This document shows, piece after piece, positions 1-9,916 of a stretch of DNA of 64,000 nt; the first letter of the stretch is position 1; each line of letters opens with the position of its first letter. The notes below the pieces were generated by a model. The model searched no databases. It was not told the DNA's origin and worked only from the letters and a program-made list of their open reading frames with translations. The position numbers and the translations under genes are program-made. The stretch covers positions 8,529,838 to 8,593,837 of the forward strand of contig CM034401.1 of NCBI GenBank assembly GCA_019925095.2, in the 5' to 3' direction. Source of the stretch: Dendrolimus kikuchii. Lineage: Eukaryota; Arthropoda; Insecta; Lepidoptera; Lasiocampidae.

Positions 1-80
1 ATGTCTATAGTTAACGGTAATCACTTTCTGGGTCTGAGCTGGGCCATCTGTTAGTATGCCAGCTTCGCAATTAAAAACTA
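1..80 (+). repeat. Poly(A)-ending interspersed repeat, cut by window start
   Basis: This is the 3' part of a dispersed repeat seen at least eight times in the window. The shared core reads roughly 'tctataggcgacggtaac', then a purine/pyrimidine stretch, a 'ccatctg..gcc' block, and a short A-run. Here the core is degenerate (ttaacggtaatcac) and the A-run is reduced. Other copies lie near 18.3, 31.1, 56.2, 57.1, 57.5, 58.7 and 59.0 kb. The A-rich end and 5' truncation suggest retroposition. I cannot name the family. Confidence 0.6.
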
Positions 81-684
81 TATTAAGAACTACGAATGGA
101 AGTGTAATAAGGTATTGGCGTTTGTAGTACTCACTTACAGCGAACGCCTCTCTTACTCCACCACCACCACGAAACACGATTAAGCCCGACACATACGGTT
201 GTAACCCTCAACTATAGTAGGAAATTAATGTGTTGCCAAATTTTCCTCAATATTAACCGAAATAAACTTTTTAATTGTGAATGTACTTCTATCTTCGAGT
301 AGTCGTTGTCAAAGAGATAGCGGTGTATGTTTGATACCACGTAGATTATATCACCATCTCCAATTCATTTCAGAGCTTGTCATAAAATAATTCAAAATGT
401 TCTTTTTATATTCTTATATGAGAAAATAATTGGATAGTGGAACGCCAATTACGCTCACCTGTGATTGTTAGTGCCATTTTTAACATATTCTTCAGAGTAA
501 GCACTTAATATTTAGAATTCTGTGGTCACAAGAAAATCAATTAACAATATTTAATGTTCACATTAAGTGTTGACCAAATGTAATGATGCATTTTTATGAT
601 TTTTTTTTGTCACGTTAATATAAGACTGTCATATCATTACAATCATTAGGGTTTAAATGGCTACAGCCACCAAATAATTCCAAT
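81..684. other. No recognisable feature
   Basis: AT-rich DNA with no convincing coding frame, RNA gene or terminal repeat. A short run of CCA triplets near 160 is the only simple-sequence patch. Confidence 0.5.
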
Positions 685-689
685 ATGCA

Positions 690-1260
690 ATCCCATGTAT
701 GGAAGTACATTATGAAACTCTCTCTCTTTCCTTTCACCATATCCCAATTAATTGGGGTCGGCACAATATGTCTTTTCCTTCTCTACTCCTCCTCTATTCT
801 GACATACATCTTCTGTCACACCACAAATCATCATATCATCCTTCACACAATCCATCCATCTTTTTTTGGTCTACCTTTACATCTGTACCCATCCATCTTA
901 TAGTTTAATATTCTTTTTGTCACAAGACTTTCATCCCTCCTCATTATGCCCATACCAACTTAGTCTTCTTCCTCTCAATTTTTCAGTCACGGGTGCAACT
1001 TCCAAAGATCCCCTTATGTACTCATTTCTCACCTTATCCATTCTTGTAACACCACACATCCACCTCAACATTCTCATCTCAGTTGAGTGAAGACGTTTGT
1101 GGTTTATTACTTTAGTGACCCAACATTCGGACCCGTATAGAATGACTGGTCGTATGACAGATTTATATATAAGTATAGGTATTTGACCTTTTAGTTTCAG
1201 TGGCATTATTTGTCGCACGTAACACCGGTTACCTGTCTCCACTTTAGTATATTATGGAAC
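690..1260 (-). pseudogene. RTE-like LINE reverse transcriptase, 3' end (decayed)
   Basis: Read on the minus strand, the frame at 931-1242 encodes the end of a reverse transcriptase of the endonuclease/RT (RTE-like) type. The diagnostic blocks are YKSVIRPVILYGSECW, then EMRMLRWMCGVTRMDKVRN, then LRGRRLSWYGH. Beyond its stop, the same family signature continues in shifted frames (RWMDCVKDDM, then CADPN near the 3' end). These proteins copy their own mRNA by target-primed reverse transcription in the nucleus. Only about the last fifth of the usual ORF is present. The endonuclease and catalytic FADD-type motif are absent, so the copy is 5'-truncated and dead. It belongs to a different subfamily from the copies at 2.0, 28.7, 35.7 and 39 kb. 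Confidence 0.8.
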
Positions 1261-1986
1261 TAAGCTCTGTAAATAAATACTCGTTCTACATATTAATTGC
1301 GATAGCATATTTGTGTAATCGTTTACATTTTTAAGTAAGAATAATGTTTTGTTTGTCTTTCTCTGTTTTCAAAATTTAATCTTATAGTATTTTATTTTAA
1401 AAGTTCTATGAAGACCAGATTACTTTTTGTGCTAGGATAATAATACGTTTTATACAAGTGAAGCTGTGAGGCAAACCTTTGACATTCAAAATTTAAATTA
1501 TTTCACAGATTTTATTCCAATAAATATATGAGACCGCAGACGCAGAGTTAATAAGTTCAAAGTTGGCAACACTGACGATGTACCGTTTCGGTCAGAGTTA
1601 AACCGGTAAAAGCTGTTCCGTCCGGAAATGTTCTTACTGCTTGTTAATGTAATCACGCGCCGCAAATCCTATCGGAACGCTTGCCCCGTTCTTTGTAATT
1701 AGATTTTTTAATTTAAATGAGAAAATTCGAGTTCCGAATTGCGTGTGGTTTTTGATTTTAAGAGAAAAGGTGATGTTTAGTTTTGAACATTTCTATGATT
1801 AATTTTTATGTATTTGAATTGTTTTATTTTTAATATATCTAGTGTACAGGTTTTTTTTTATTTGAACATTATTGGTTTTAATCGGTTTTTTACACAAAAA
1901 AGTTGTATTACGATCAAATCATCGTATTTTTTAAAAATATCATATTTTATGGCAACATACTTTAATTAAACATATTAAACTAACTT
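1261..1986. other. No recognisable feature
   Basis: AT-rich DNA between two LINE 3' ends; nothing coding or structural that I can support. Confidence 0.5.
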
Positions 1987-2763
1987 AAGTTTTCAGAAAG
2001 AGAAGAAGACAAAGGTTATGGTGTTTGAAAGAGAAGAAACCAGAACGATAGCAAGGATAATGGTCGATGATGATATGCTGGAGCAAGTGAATGAGTTTGT
2101 ATATCTTGGATGTGCTTTTAGCAGGGATGGAAGGTACACCGCTGATATAGAAAGAAGAGTGAATTTGGGGAATAGTTTGAATGGAGCGTTAGGTAAACTT
2201 CTAGGCGCTAAGAACTCAGCCAGAAGCCCCAGCTCGCCATACACAACGCGGTGCTGGTACCTACGCTCACGTATGGATGCGAGAGTTGGGTATGGAAGAG
2301 AGAGCATGAAAGTAGAGTAAACGCGGTCGAGATGCGAGCACTGCGCAAAATCTGCGGAGTGACGCTCGCGGACCGCGTTCGTAATACCGAAGTAAGAAAG
2401 AGAGTTGGTCTGAAAGAGAGTGTCGGGGTGAAGGTAAGGAAAGGAATGCTCCGGTGGTTCGGGCATGTGGAAAGAATGCATGATGAAAGAATGACTAAAC
2501 AGATATACAATGCAAAAGTGGATGGATGCAGAAGTCGTGGAAGGCCACGACATACCTTCCATGATCAAATTGATCGTGTACTAGCAGAAGGTGATGTCAG
2601 GAGCCTTAAGAACAGACGAGCTTGCATAACAAGAGTTATGGATGTCAAAGAGGCAAGTGAGGTGTGTAAGAATAAGCCTAAATGGCGCTCTGTTGTTCGT
2701 GCCTACCCCGCAAGGGAACTGGCGTGAAGTTATGTATGTATGTATGTATGTAAAGTTTTCAGA
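1987..2763 (+). mobile_element. 5'-truncated RTE-like LINE with (ATGT)n tail and TSD
   Basis: The insertion at 1998-2752 is flanked by direct repeats AAGTTTTCAGA at 1987-1997 and 2753-2763, an 11-bp perfect target-site duplication. The element ends in a tetranucleotide tail (tatg repeated about five times) directly after the ORF stop. This is characteristic of RTE-type LINEs, which end in short tandem repeats rather than poly(A). Four further severely truncated copies of this family, all in reverse orientation, lie at 28.7, 35.7, 39.2 and 39.5 kb. Confidence 0.85.
2000..2726 (+). pseudogene. RTE-like reverse transcriptase C-terminal fragment (frameshifted)
   Basis: The fragment starts with KTKVMVFE and continues EFVYLGCAFSRDGRYTADIERRVN in one frame (from 2018). 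It then continues LTYGCESWVWKREHESR, EMRALRKICGV, MLRWFGHVERM, SRGRPRHTFHDQI and the terminal AYPARELA in another frame (from 2251). This order is the standard thumb and C-terminal region of RTE-like LINE reverse transcriptases. The frame change lies near 2215-2225 and needs a single-base indel. The catalytic RT domain and the apurinic endonuclease are missing through 5' truncation. The protein would have copied LINE RNA into DNA at the target nick. The stop codon at 2725-2727 is followed at once by the ATGT tail. Not functional. Confidence 0.85.
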
Positions 2764-2814
2764 GCCAACTTCTTTTGCTGTGTAGATTTGTTTTTAGTAA
2801 ACATGTTATTGCCT

Positions 2815-2966
2815 ATAATAAAAAAAATCACGTCGGGGTCACCAGTGAAGAGTGTCACCCGTATAGGGTGGAGGAGCGAGATGGAATGCTCCTCCGTCTT
2901 AAAGGAAGATCTTCCAGCGAGGCTAATGTTGTTCCTCGCAGGCCTAGGCCCATCTGTTATAGTTGA
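2815..2966 (+). other. Unclassified GC-richer island with open frame
   Basis: About 150 bp clearly richer in G+C than its surroundings, preceded by an A-run. The frame at 2775-2966 reads through it (YRVEERDGMLLRLKGR and VPRRPRPICYS). I do not recognise the peptide. It could be a scrap of a transposon ORF or a diverged exon. The apparent splice acceptor 'ttttcag' just upstream is the RTE target-site duplication, so it gives no support to an exon. Confidence 0.3.
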
Positions 2967-3337
2967 AATTTTGTATATATTCTTTGTATGTTTCGGGAAA
3001 TGTTTGTGACATCAATTATTGCACAGCACCATCTATTGGCTTGTAAGTGTTCCACTACAAATAACAACAAACAGATTTGGTTGTATATACTTTTGACTTT
3101 CGTCTGGTACATATTCACCTGACGATTATTAACAGTATGATATATAAATACGTTTATAATACATTTAAATCTAAAAATAAACTTTTAATTCACAATTTCA
3201 GTTCATATAAACATAAAAAATGTAGTGTCAATGTCAGTGGGGAACGTTCCTAAAAGACTGACTGCAACGCTAATCTATTGCCCGACGTGTAAATTGATTT
3301 TCAATTACATGCAAATGTTATAGAATTTATTTATAAA

Positions 3338-3533
3338 CTAGCTGCACCCGGGATGCATTGTAAAACCACGTAAAGTAAAAAAAAATTTTGATTGTATATT
3401 CTATTTTTTAGACTAGAAACCCTGAAGGACGTCTTCAAAACGCCCTATCAAAATTTCATCACAATCTGATCAATGGTTTAGGAACGCATAGAGGACAAAC
3501 ATACAAACCTTTACTTTTGTTTATATAAATTTA
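3338..3533 (-). repeat. Candidate non-autonomous Helitron-like or LINE-tail repeat
   Basis: On the + strand the segment opens with aCTAGctgcacccggg and closes with a 'caaacatacaaacctttac..tatataaa' stretch. This is the layout of a very common lepidopteran repeat whose 3' end (minus strand) is CTAG followed by T. The middle holds the phrase 'atcaaaatttcatcacaatctgatcaatggttta', also typical of these repeats. The 5' boundary is not sharp. Confidence 0.4.
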
Positions 3534-4774
3534 GGTACTTATATTGAATTGAAATATAACTGAGAACTTTTATATTTGAACGAAGCAGTTTTTCCTGATA
3601 CGTCTATCAAAAAGGAGGGTCGCTCATTAGTCATGTCAGAACTTTGCCCTTTGTTCAATTCCCTTCGTCCCTAACGTTGGCCAATGGCCCATGGAAATAG
3701 ACACGATCGTATTAATTAGTAGTTTTTAACTACTATTGATAGTTTCCGAGAACCTAGTGAAAACCTTGAAGCGACTGCAATTTGAGTAACCGGTTAGTCC
3801 TAGTTCCAAAGTTAGGTTGCTAACGGAAACTCAGTATCGATGTGTGTTAATACTACTAAGATATGCCTACCACTTCGTTCGTGCGATATTTGAACTTTAT
3901 GTTACTGTGCAAGATATAGACGTGGAGTTTAAATAAACAAATGGCAGCCTTAGCGCCTGTTTGTTCATGCTTCACAGTCATGGCAATAATCTGATTTACA
4001 TATACAGAAATGGGTTTTTGGAAAAGTCTAATAGTGATCTAGTAATCTTATAACAACGACAATATCCTACATACAAAAAGCAATATTGTATAGGTATATA
4101 GAATTGCCTGTGTAACATAATATTTCGTAATATTACGGTACTGTTAACAGAACTGTCCGATACAGCGCGCCGTCTTTCTACATAATACAACCTGGCTATC
4201 TATAGGATGAACTACATAATAATATAATCAATCCTGGCGTTCAATCGCCCAATTCCACTTGATCGGGTTACTTGAGTAGTCGCGAACTTGCTCGATTGTC
4301 AGTAGTTGTAGTGAAGTTCGACTTTTGTAGGATATACTGTTTAAACGAGTACTGCACAAGTATTTTTATGTTATACTGATTTGTATGGAAATGGAATAGC
4401 ACAGAATGGTATATATAAATAAGTGTTAGATTCCAATCTGTAAAATAATCAATCTTTTGGTATATACAGCTTAATCGGACCAGAAAATTTCAAATATCGA
4501 CGTCAGTGCAAGACCTTGTAATTAGATTTTTTGGTGATATAATTTTTTTCGGCATAATTGTTCCATATTACGTGCCTATTATATCATAAATATGATAAAA
4601 AAAATAACGTCATCAAAAATGTATATTTTGAATTTTTGTCAGTTTGTCTGTTAGAGCGTCACGTGAAAACTATTGAATGGATTTGAATAAAACTTACGAC
4701 ACTTTTTATTCCGATAAATTACGTCAAATCCATGGGGTAAAATTATATATATTAACGACCAATATAATATGTTT
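3534..4774. other. No recognisable feature
   Basis: AT-rich; only short chance frames (for example 3996-4190 minus). Nothing supportable. Confidence 0.5.
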
Positions 4775-4909
4775 TATTCCTACCACGGGTTATCTAGAAG
4801 AGATCGCTTCTTAGCGATAAGACCGCCCATTGTGCATTTAGAATATTTTTTAGGCTATAAGTTTTTCTGTTTTCTTTAATGGTGTACAATAAAGTTTTAT
4901 CTATCTATG
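4775..4909 (+). repeat. LINE 3' UTR tail
   Basis: Contains 'ggttatctagaagagatcgcttcttagcgataagaccgcc' (quoted here in part), followed by 'gtgtacaataaagt' and a short tatcta run. This is the familiar 3' untranslated end of a lepidopteran LINE with its poly(A) signal. A diverged second copy lies at 37480-37600 (gtctggaaaaagtcga, gataagagcgccg, gcaataaag), downstream of a matching ORF remnant. That supports the reading and the + orientation. Confidence 0.65.
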
Positions 4910-4999
4910 TATATTAAAAAAGGAAAGTCACGTTTTTTTCATTATAGTTAGTCTGTGATGATAGCTAACAATAATAAGTAGACAAACAAGAGACCTCAA

Positions 5000-5260
5000 G
5001 CGCCGCAAATATGCCGCCATTAGAAACGGTTACACATTTGCGGCATTTGGGTTCGTGGGGCCCTAACGCTCTAAAGGTCTACCGTGACGTCGCCAATCGT
5101 CTAGTAGACGTCACACGCGACCAGAAGGCTGGCGTCTATTTTGCTCAAAAATTAAGCATTGCTATACAACGTGGCAACGCCGCCAGCCTTCTGGGAAGTT
5201 CTCGGTTAGTGACAGTGGTTTGGTAATAACTTATCTTTATATATTTTCCCCTTTTTTATT
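5000..5260 (+). pseudogene. LINE ORF2 extreme C-terminus
   Basis: The frame 5011-5226 encodes LGSWGPNALKVYRDVANRLV, then a DVTRDQKAG stretch, then SIAIQRGNAASLLG. This is the conserved C-terminal tail of a LINE polyprotein. Two more remnants of the same tail are on the same strand at 36366-36545 (WGPEAHKLYRDIAKRLVDIS and QRGNVVSLLG) and 37205-37360 (TTRDQKA). Only about 70 of roughly a thousand residues remain, with no RT motif. The clade cannot be fixed from this short piece; Jockey/CR1-like is a guess. Non-functional. Confidence 0.6.
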
Positions 5261-5419
5261 TAGTTTTAGGTTTTTAACCAGTATAGTTCGTACTTTATTT
5301 TTAAGTTTATAGTTATTGTAGTTTTATTAATATTATAAAAAAATATATATTATGAATACAACCAAAATAAACTCCACTCGGCCACTCTCTAGATATAGAG
5401 TGGCCAATACATTAGACTA

Positions 5420-5884
5420 AATTTAAAAATCATATAATAGACGTATCTAGTAACTAATAAAACGCAATTCTTTTTATAATCTATTGAAATACATATAAAG
5501 TTCAACGACGACATTTCTTGATTACCAGCGGTAACGTATAAGAATTAGCTATTGATTCCGTCTTTGAAGATTTTTGCTCTAATGTTAGCAGCCCTGGATT
5601 CGAGTGACTTAATGGTGTTTCACTGTTTGCGTTCCGTTTCCGGTTTCAGTTTTAATCTGGAGTCTCGGATTGACTCGTTTTACTTCCACTTCTGTCTCAG
5701 CTGAAACAAAATTTTCAAGTTAAATTGAAATTAAGGTGTTCCAGCGTGCTGTTAATGAGTTTTGTGATTTGTTGAACGATTCCAGAGTAAAGAAAAGCCA
5801 GATTAAAACAATGCCTGTATTTCAATGTTAAGGTTTTAGTGCACCCGTTGGAATCACGTGGGTTGTTGACAAAACTTTCATTTC
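5420..5884. other. No recognisable feature
   Basis: AT-rich, no supported gene. A short palindrome over the 'ccactctctagatatagagtgg' region (about 5381-5404) lies just upstream. Confidence 0.45.
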
Positions 5885-5995
5885 TTATTCCTAATGTACT
5901 TACTTACTCCGTTGGCTCAGCGACCCAAAGTGGGTCTTGGCCTCCGAAACGAGAGCATGCCACTTTTCTCGGTCCTGTGCGGTTATTCCTAATGT
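5885..5995 (-). mobile_element. 85-bp hyper-truncated RTE-like insertion with 13-bp TSD
   Basis: The 85-bp insert 5898-5982 is flanked by perfect direct repeats TTATTCCTAATGT at 5885-5897 and 5983-5995. Read on the minus strand it encodes only AQDREKWHALVSEAKTHFGS, then LSQRS and a stop, followed by a (GTAA/TAAG)n tail. This is the last ~25 residues of a LINE polyprotein plus its tandem-repeat tail. It is a very short product of target-primed reverse transcription that aborted almost at once. Confidence 0.8.
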
Positions 5996-6338
5996 GACTA
6001 TTTTGTCTTCGCTTGTTCATCAAGAAGTTAAATTTGCCTTGGCATTAAAATTGTCATTAAAAAGCTTAACAAGAACAGTGGGCTTATCGACTTTTAATTC
6101 TATTTACAAGTGTAGGTGTGTCCATCATACTCATAACCACAATTACGTGCTACTTGCACTCGATGCTTAATATATCGAAACCGAAACTCAGAAGTTTAAG
6201 ACAGAATCCCTGTTTTAAACATTAACATTTTTCCGAAATCCTTTCAGCTGTACCCAAGCCTATTCGGGACTTTAAATTAGAGGAACCAAAATTCTTAATG
6301 GTCGTATCATATGGCGAGGCATCAAAATTATAAATAGA
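5996..6338. other. No recognisable feature
   Basis: AT-rich DNA, nothing supported. Confidence 0.45.
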
Positions 6339-6999
6339 CTAGCTGACCAGGCAAACTTCGTATCGCCTCAGAAGCAATAAATAAAAAATGTTGATTTCTG
6401 AACGACGGGACAAACATCAAACGTTTCACATTCAAAAGCAAAAACATGAAAAAAACTTAACTTTTAAATTTAATTTGATTTCTGAACGACTTTTAAATTT
6501 AATTGATTTCAAACGACGGGACGAACATCAAATGTTTGACAGGTAGGAATAGTTTCAAAGGCTACGTTCCACTAGAGATTCACAACGACCCTGTTCACGA
6601 TCTCGATTTATCCCGTTCCACTTCCTGTCGGCGTTACAATTGTAAACCCAAGTGGAACGGCTATTCGTCCTACCTGTTGACATGGGTCGTTATGAGCGTT
6701 ATGTGATCGAAAATGATGACGTCATTGTGTGTGTTTTCGCCACGACCACAACAACCGCGGTCGCCTTGTGAAACGGCTAACTGATCATTTTGGGCATTGT
6801 GAGCTACTAATGGAACACGTAAGGGAAAGCAAAATTGTTGTTTTTACTTTATTTCAAGCATTTTTTTTTATATTTACTCACCTTTTAAACTTTCCCTGAA
6901 CTTCCACAAATAGTTCAAAACCAAAATTAGCCAAATCAGTCCAGCCGTTCTCGAGGTTTAGCGAGACAAACGAACGATTGTTATATACTTATATATAGA
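6339..6999 (-). mobile_element. Non-autonomous Helitron-like element (interrupted copy)
   Basis: On the minus strand the element starts TCTATATATAAG after A and ends GCTGGTCAGCTAG-like before T, as Helitrons do (5' TC, 3' CTRR, inserted between A and T, no TSD). It shares 'ttgttatatac..', 'gaacggctggactgatttgg', 'ggctaattttggttttgaa' and 'cgaagtttgcctggtcagctag' (parts quoted) with the + copies at 23554-23968 and 26133-26534. Those copies are about 400 bp. This one is 661 bp because a 258-bp element is nested at 6562-6819. No Rep/helicase ORF is present. Confidence 0.6.
6562..6819. mobile_element. MITE-like insertion nested in the Helitron-like copy
   Basis: Alignment by eye with the two uninterrupted copies shows extra sequence here. 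Its ends are imperfect terminal inverted repeats: CTACGTTCCACTAGAGATTC on the left against CGTGTTCCATTAGTAGCTC read inward from the right. The flanks AAAGG (6557-6561) and TAAGG (6820-6824) look like a 5-bp target duplication with one change. It contains no transposase. Superfamily not assigned. Confidence 0.6.
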
Positions 7000-7254
7000 T
7001 TTTTTTTTACTTGTGCTGGTATTTATGTTGTAACCACAGACGGGCTATCCAATTTATTAGTATACAGTAAGCACTAGGCAATTTTGAAAATATCTTGTCT
7101 ATTAAATGAGTTTTATTTATAAATTAACAAATATAAGTAAGAAGGGTATACAGAAGCCTGGCGGTATTGCCACGCTGTACGTCAATGTTGATTCGTTGGA
7201 CGAAATAAAAACCAGTTTTCTAATGACGGGTGGCATCAGAGTATCTTATCTATA

Positions 7255-8065
7255 ACTAGGATATGCCAACAATTTCGTCCATGCTTGACTTGGAACTCCC
7301 GCGCAATTCCCGGGGCATAAAGTATCGCACTGTTTAAAAAAATAATAAATATAAGCTATCGTTTTAGTGAAAACTGTATCGGAATAAGCCAATTTTGTAT
7401 ACACTCAAAAACCTTCGAACCGCTCCTGGGAAAATTCCCACGGGATTCCCAGAATAAAAAATATCACACAATTTATTACATAAAATTTGCTATCGATCAG
7501 TGTAAAAGATCCCATTTGAATTAGATTTTTTTTTCAAACTGGCCATTTCTAATAATTCCCAGAAAATTTTCCGCCTGATTCTCATGAAAATAAAATAAAT
7601 AAGATGAAAAATAGCACAGATTTTAAGTCTAGGAATTTGCCGTCAACCAGCGAAAACCAATAGTTTTTATGTGAATTCTGAACAAACAGGCAAGAAATCT
7701 AAAATTTATGCAAAATTTCGACATGATTTTTTTAATAGCTTCAATGTACAGACAGAATTTTTTAATTATTTATTCTAGTAATTAGAATTTTATAATATTA
7801 ATATAGATATTCACGTAAAAACTACTGGACCGATTTCGATACGGGTTTCGCTGATCGGCAGCAATACTTTAGACTTAAAATCTGCACTACATTTTACCCC
7901 GGTAATCCCGCGGATTTTTTTTTTGGGAATGATTTAAAGTGGCCAGATAAAAAAAATCGAATTCCAGTGGGATTTTTTTACTGATCAATTGTAAATTTAA
8001 TGTAATATAATGTGTGATATTTTTTATCCCGGGAATCTCGCGGGAGTTTCCTGGGAGTGTTGTTC
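7255..8065. repeat. Two inverted copies of an unclassified repeat
   Basis: The + copy (about 7255-7745) carries 'aagctatcgttttagtgaaa', 'cggaataagccaattttgta' and 'attcccgggat' phrases. The reversed copy (about 7796-8065) carries 'ggaccgatttcgat', 'gctgatcggcag' and 'atcccgcgg'. Both match the repeat at 43490-44100, in opposite orientations. The family is rich in 'ttcccgggat aaaaaatagc' units. No ORF is preserved. Confidence 0.5.
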
Positions 8066-8690
8066 ATTATATTGCTTCAAATCAGATTGGCTTCGACACA
8101 CTTCTATGCTGGGCCGTTGTCTACGTTGTATGGACTTAGTTTCTTTAATATTATTATTATTATTATATGTATTTATATTATATGTAAAAAACCGAATTAA
8201 GTTTTTATGTTAGTAAAATAAACCTACTGCCTAGAGTTTGACACGCGGCGTAGCTGCGGTGCAAACTCTAGCAAATTTATATGTAGAAACCCTCCACGGA
8301 TCTAATATAGCAACTCCTAAATAAATATTTTAAATTAAATATGAAGTAGGGTTATTTTTGCCACAATTTCATATATGTAATGTAACATCTCAGCTTTATT
8401 GTGGGTATGATGCAGGAAATAAAAAAGTCGTCAGTGTAAACTGGGCTGAGCGCTAATAAAGGAAGCCTGAATCACACTGTCAACCTTTATTATTATGAAC
8501 CCAATGTCGCAGGTATATTACTTTTTTGTGTGGAAAAAGGCACGGGTTATTGTTTTTTGCCCTTTGACAATGTAATTTTTACTATTGCTCCTTAATATTT
8601 TTATGGACGGACATTTCTTTGTGTATATTATTCATTTTTGTGTTCGTCATTGTTTTTTTTATTGTTTGTTGACAAGTTGGTTGCATTTTG
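8066..8690. other. No recognisable feature
   Basis: AT-rich DNA with an 18-bp ATT-type simple run near 8148-8170. No gene supported. Confidence 0.45.
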
Positions 8691-8693
8691 ATC

Positions 8694-8813
8694 GCATCAT
8701 TTCAAAACAATTTGACACTATCTACGTAATTATTATGGTCGATTTTTGTGTGTCGTAGTAGCATGATTTTGTGTAGTTTACGTAGATAGTGTCAATTTGT
8801 ATATGATGTACTG
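8694..8813. repeat. Fold-back element, 18-bp perfect arms
   Basis: TTGACACTATCTACGTAA at 8712-8729 recurs inverted at 8778-8795 with a 48-nt spacer. Similarity continues outward less perfectly (catcat... and ...atgatg), giving arms of about 34 bp. It may be a small MITE or a structured transcript. No TSD could be fixed. Confidence 0.6.
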
Positions 8814-8865
8814 TTGTCTTTACTTTACTGGGACGTATAAGACCCGCATTTAATTTCTGGCAGAG

Positions 8866-9077
8866 TAAGGGCCGTTTGCATAACGATCGCCTTTAAATAA
8901 AATTAGTTAATCATATTAAACTGCCTAAATATGTTTTACACAAAACGTATTGACAGTTCTTTAAATATGTTTAGCGACAAGTTTTGCGTTGTGCAAGACG
9001 CTAATTATATTTAAAGGTGTTAAATACGTTTTGTGTTTCTTAAATAAATTTAAGCAACCTTATGCAAGCGGCCCTAA
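8866..9077. mobile_element. Fold-back MITE with TAA target duplication
   Basis: The 206-bp element 8869-9074 is flanked by TAA on both sides. Its ends are inverted repeats: GGGCCGTTTGCATAA on the left and GGGCCGCTTGCATAA read inward from the right. Most of the rest also pairs (acacaaaacgtatt against its inverse, tttaaatat against its inverse, tagcg against cgcta), so the whole element can form one long hairpin. GGGCCGTTTGCA ends with a TAA duplication are typical of PIF/Harbinger-derived MITEs. Its ends differ from those of the 3.9-kb Harbinger at 52.2 kb, so that element is unlikely to be its parent. Confidence 0.75.
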
Positions 9078-9599
9078 GTTTCGTAAACGAAAATTTTACT
9101 TTTCAGTCTGCTCTGGTTGACTAAGATTCGTGTCTGAGTTGTCCGGTATTTATTATCCATAAAACAAGTGTAAATTGTTTAGTTTGAGTGTATAGAATAT
9201 ATGCTTGTTTGTTTATTGATTTACTTACTATTATTATTAGTTTTATTGAAAATAGAATTACACAGCTAAGCCTCCTTCTTGAGTTGTATTCCTCGTTCCT
9301 AAAGGACGTGACATCTGCATACTACTTTTTCTTGCACTATGTTTTACCATAGATGACGATCAGCGGCAATACGCAGTGCATAGTATACGAAGGTGTTGAG
9401 CGTAGAGTGGATCTAGTCGGACCAACGCTTCGGACTACGGCCTCGAGATTTTCTTTCCTTCTATTTTGCTAGAGACCATTACTTTTTATAAATTGTTACC
9501 CTTTTTCTGGCTATGTTTCCGAAGTACTCACGGATTATGCCGAGTTAAATGCGGGATAGTCTTGATGTTATTTTTAATTTCTTTATATTAGATTGCGTT
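9078..9599. other. No recognisable feature
   Basis: Mostly AT-rich, with a modestly GC-richer patch near 9350-9470. No coding frame I trust. Confidence 0.4.
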
Positions 9600-9916
9600 G
9601 GTTTGGTGTGCACTCCAGGGTAAAACATACAACATAAAACACAAACTTGAGAAATAGGGGAGATTGACGCATGTCATGGGACCGCTAATATATAATAAAC
9701 TACCGAGTAGGATAACGGAGTCACCATCCGTCGGCTTATTTAAAACACGGCTCAGGAAATGGTTAGTCGAGCACACCTTCTATAAGCACGAGGAGTTTAT
9801 ATCCCATAATTGATATAATTTTAATTTTATTTATGACCATTGAACTGATATAGAAATTGACGTGTAACTTTGTTATGAATAAATGATTTCTGATTTCTGA
9901 TTTCTGATTTCTGTAA
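9600..9916 (+). pseudogene. Jockey/CR1-like LINE C-terminus with heptamer tail
   Basis: From 9676 to the stop at 9811-9813 the frame reads MGPLIYNKLPSRI, then FKTRLRKWLVEHTFY, then EEFISHN. The pattern GPxIYNKLP..F...L..WL....FY...EF is the hallmark C-terminus of Jockey/CR1-type LINE polyproteins, which carry an endonuclease and a reverse transcriptase. An in-frame stop lies just upstream (near 9655). The 3' UTR has an AATAAA at about 9880, then four copies of the heptamer tgatttc (about 9885-9915). These form a tandem-repeat 3' tail. Everything upstream of the C-terminus is missing. Confidence 0.7.

Noticed and set aside
2740..3009. Possible exon after a TTTTCAG acceptor
   Set aside because: The acceptor is half of the RTE 11-bp target duplication, with the same sequence at 1987-1997.
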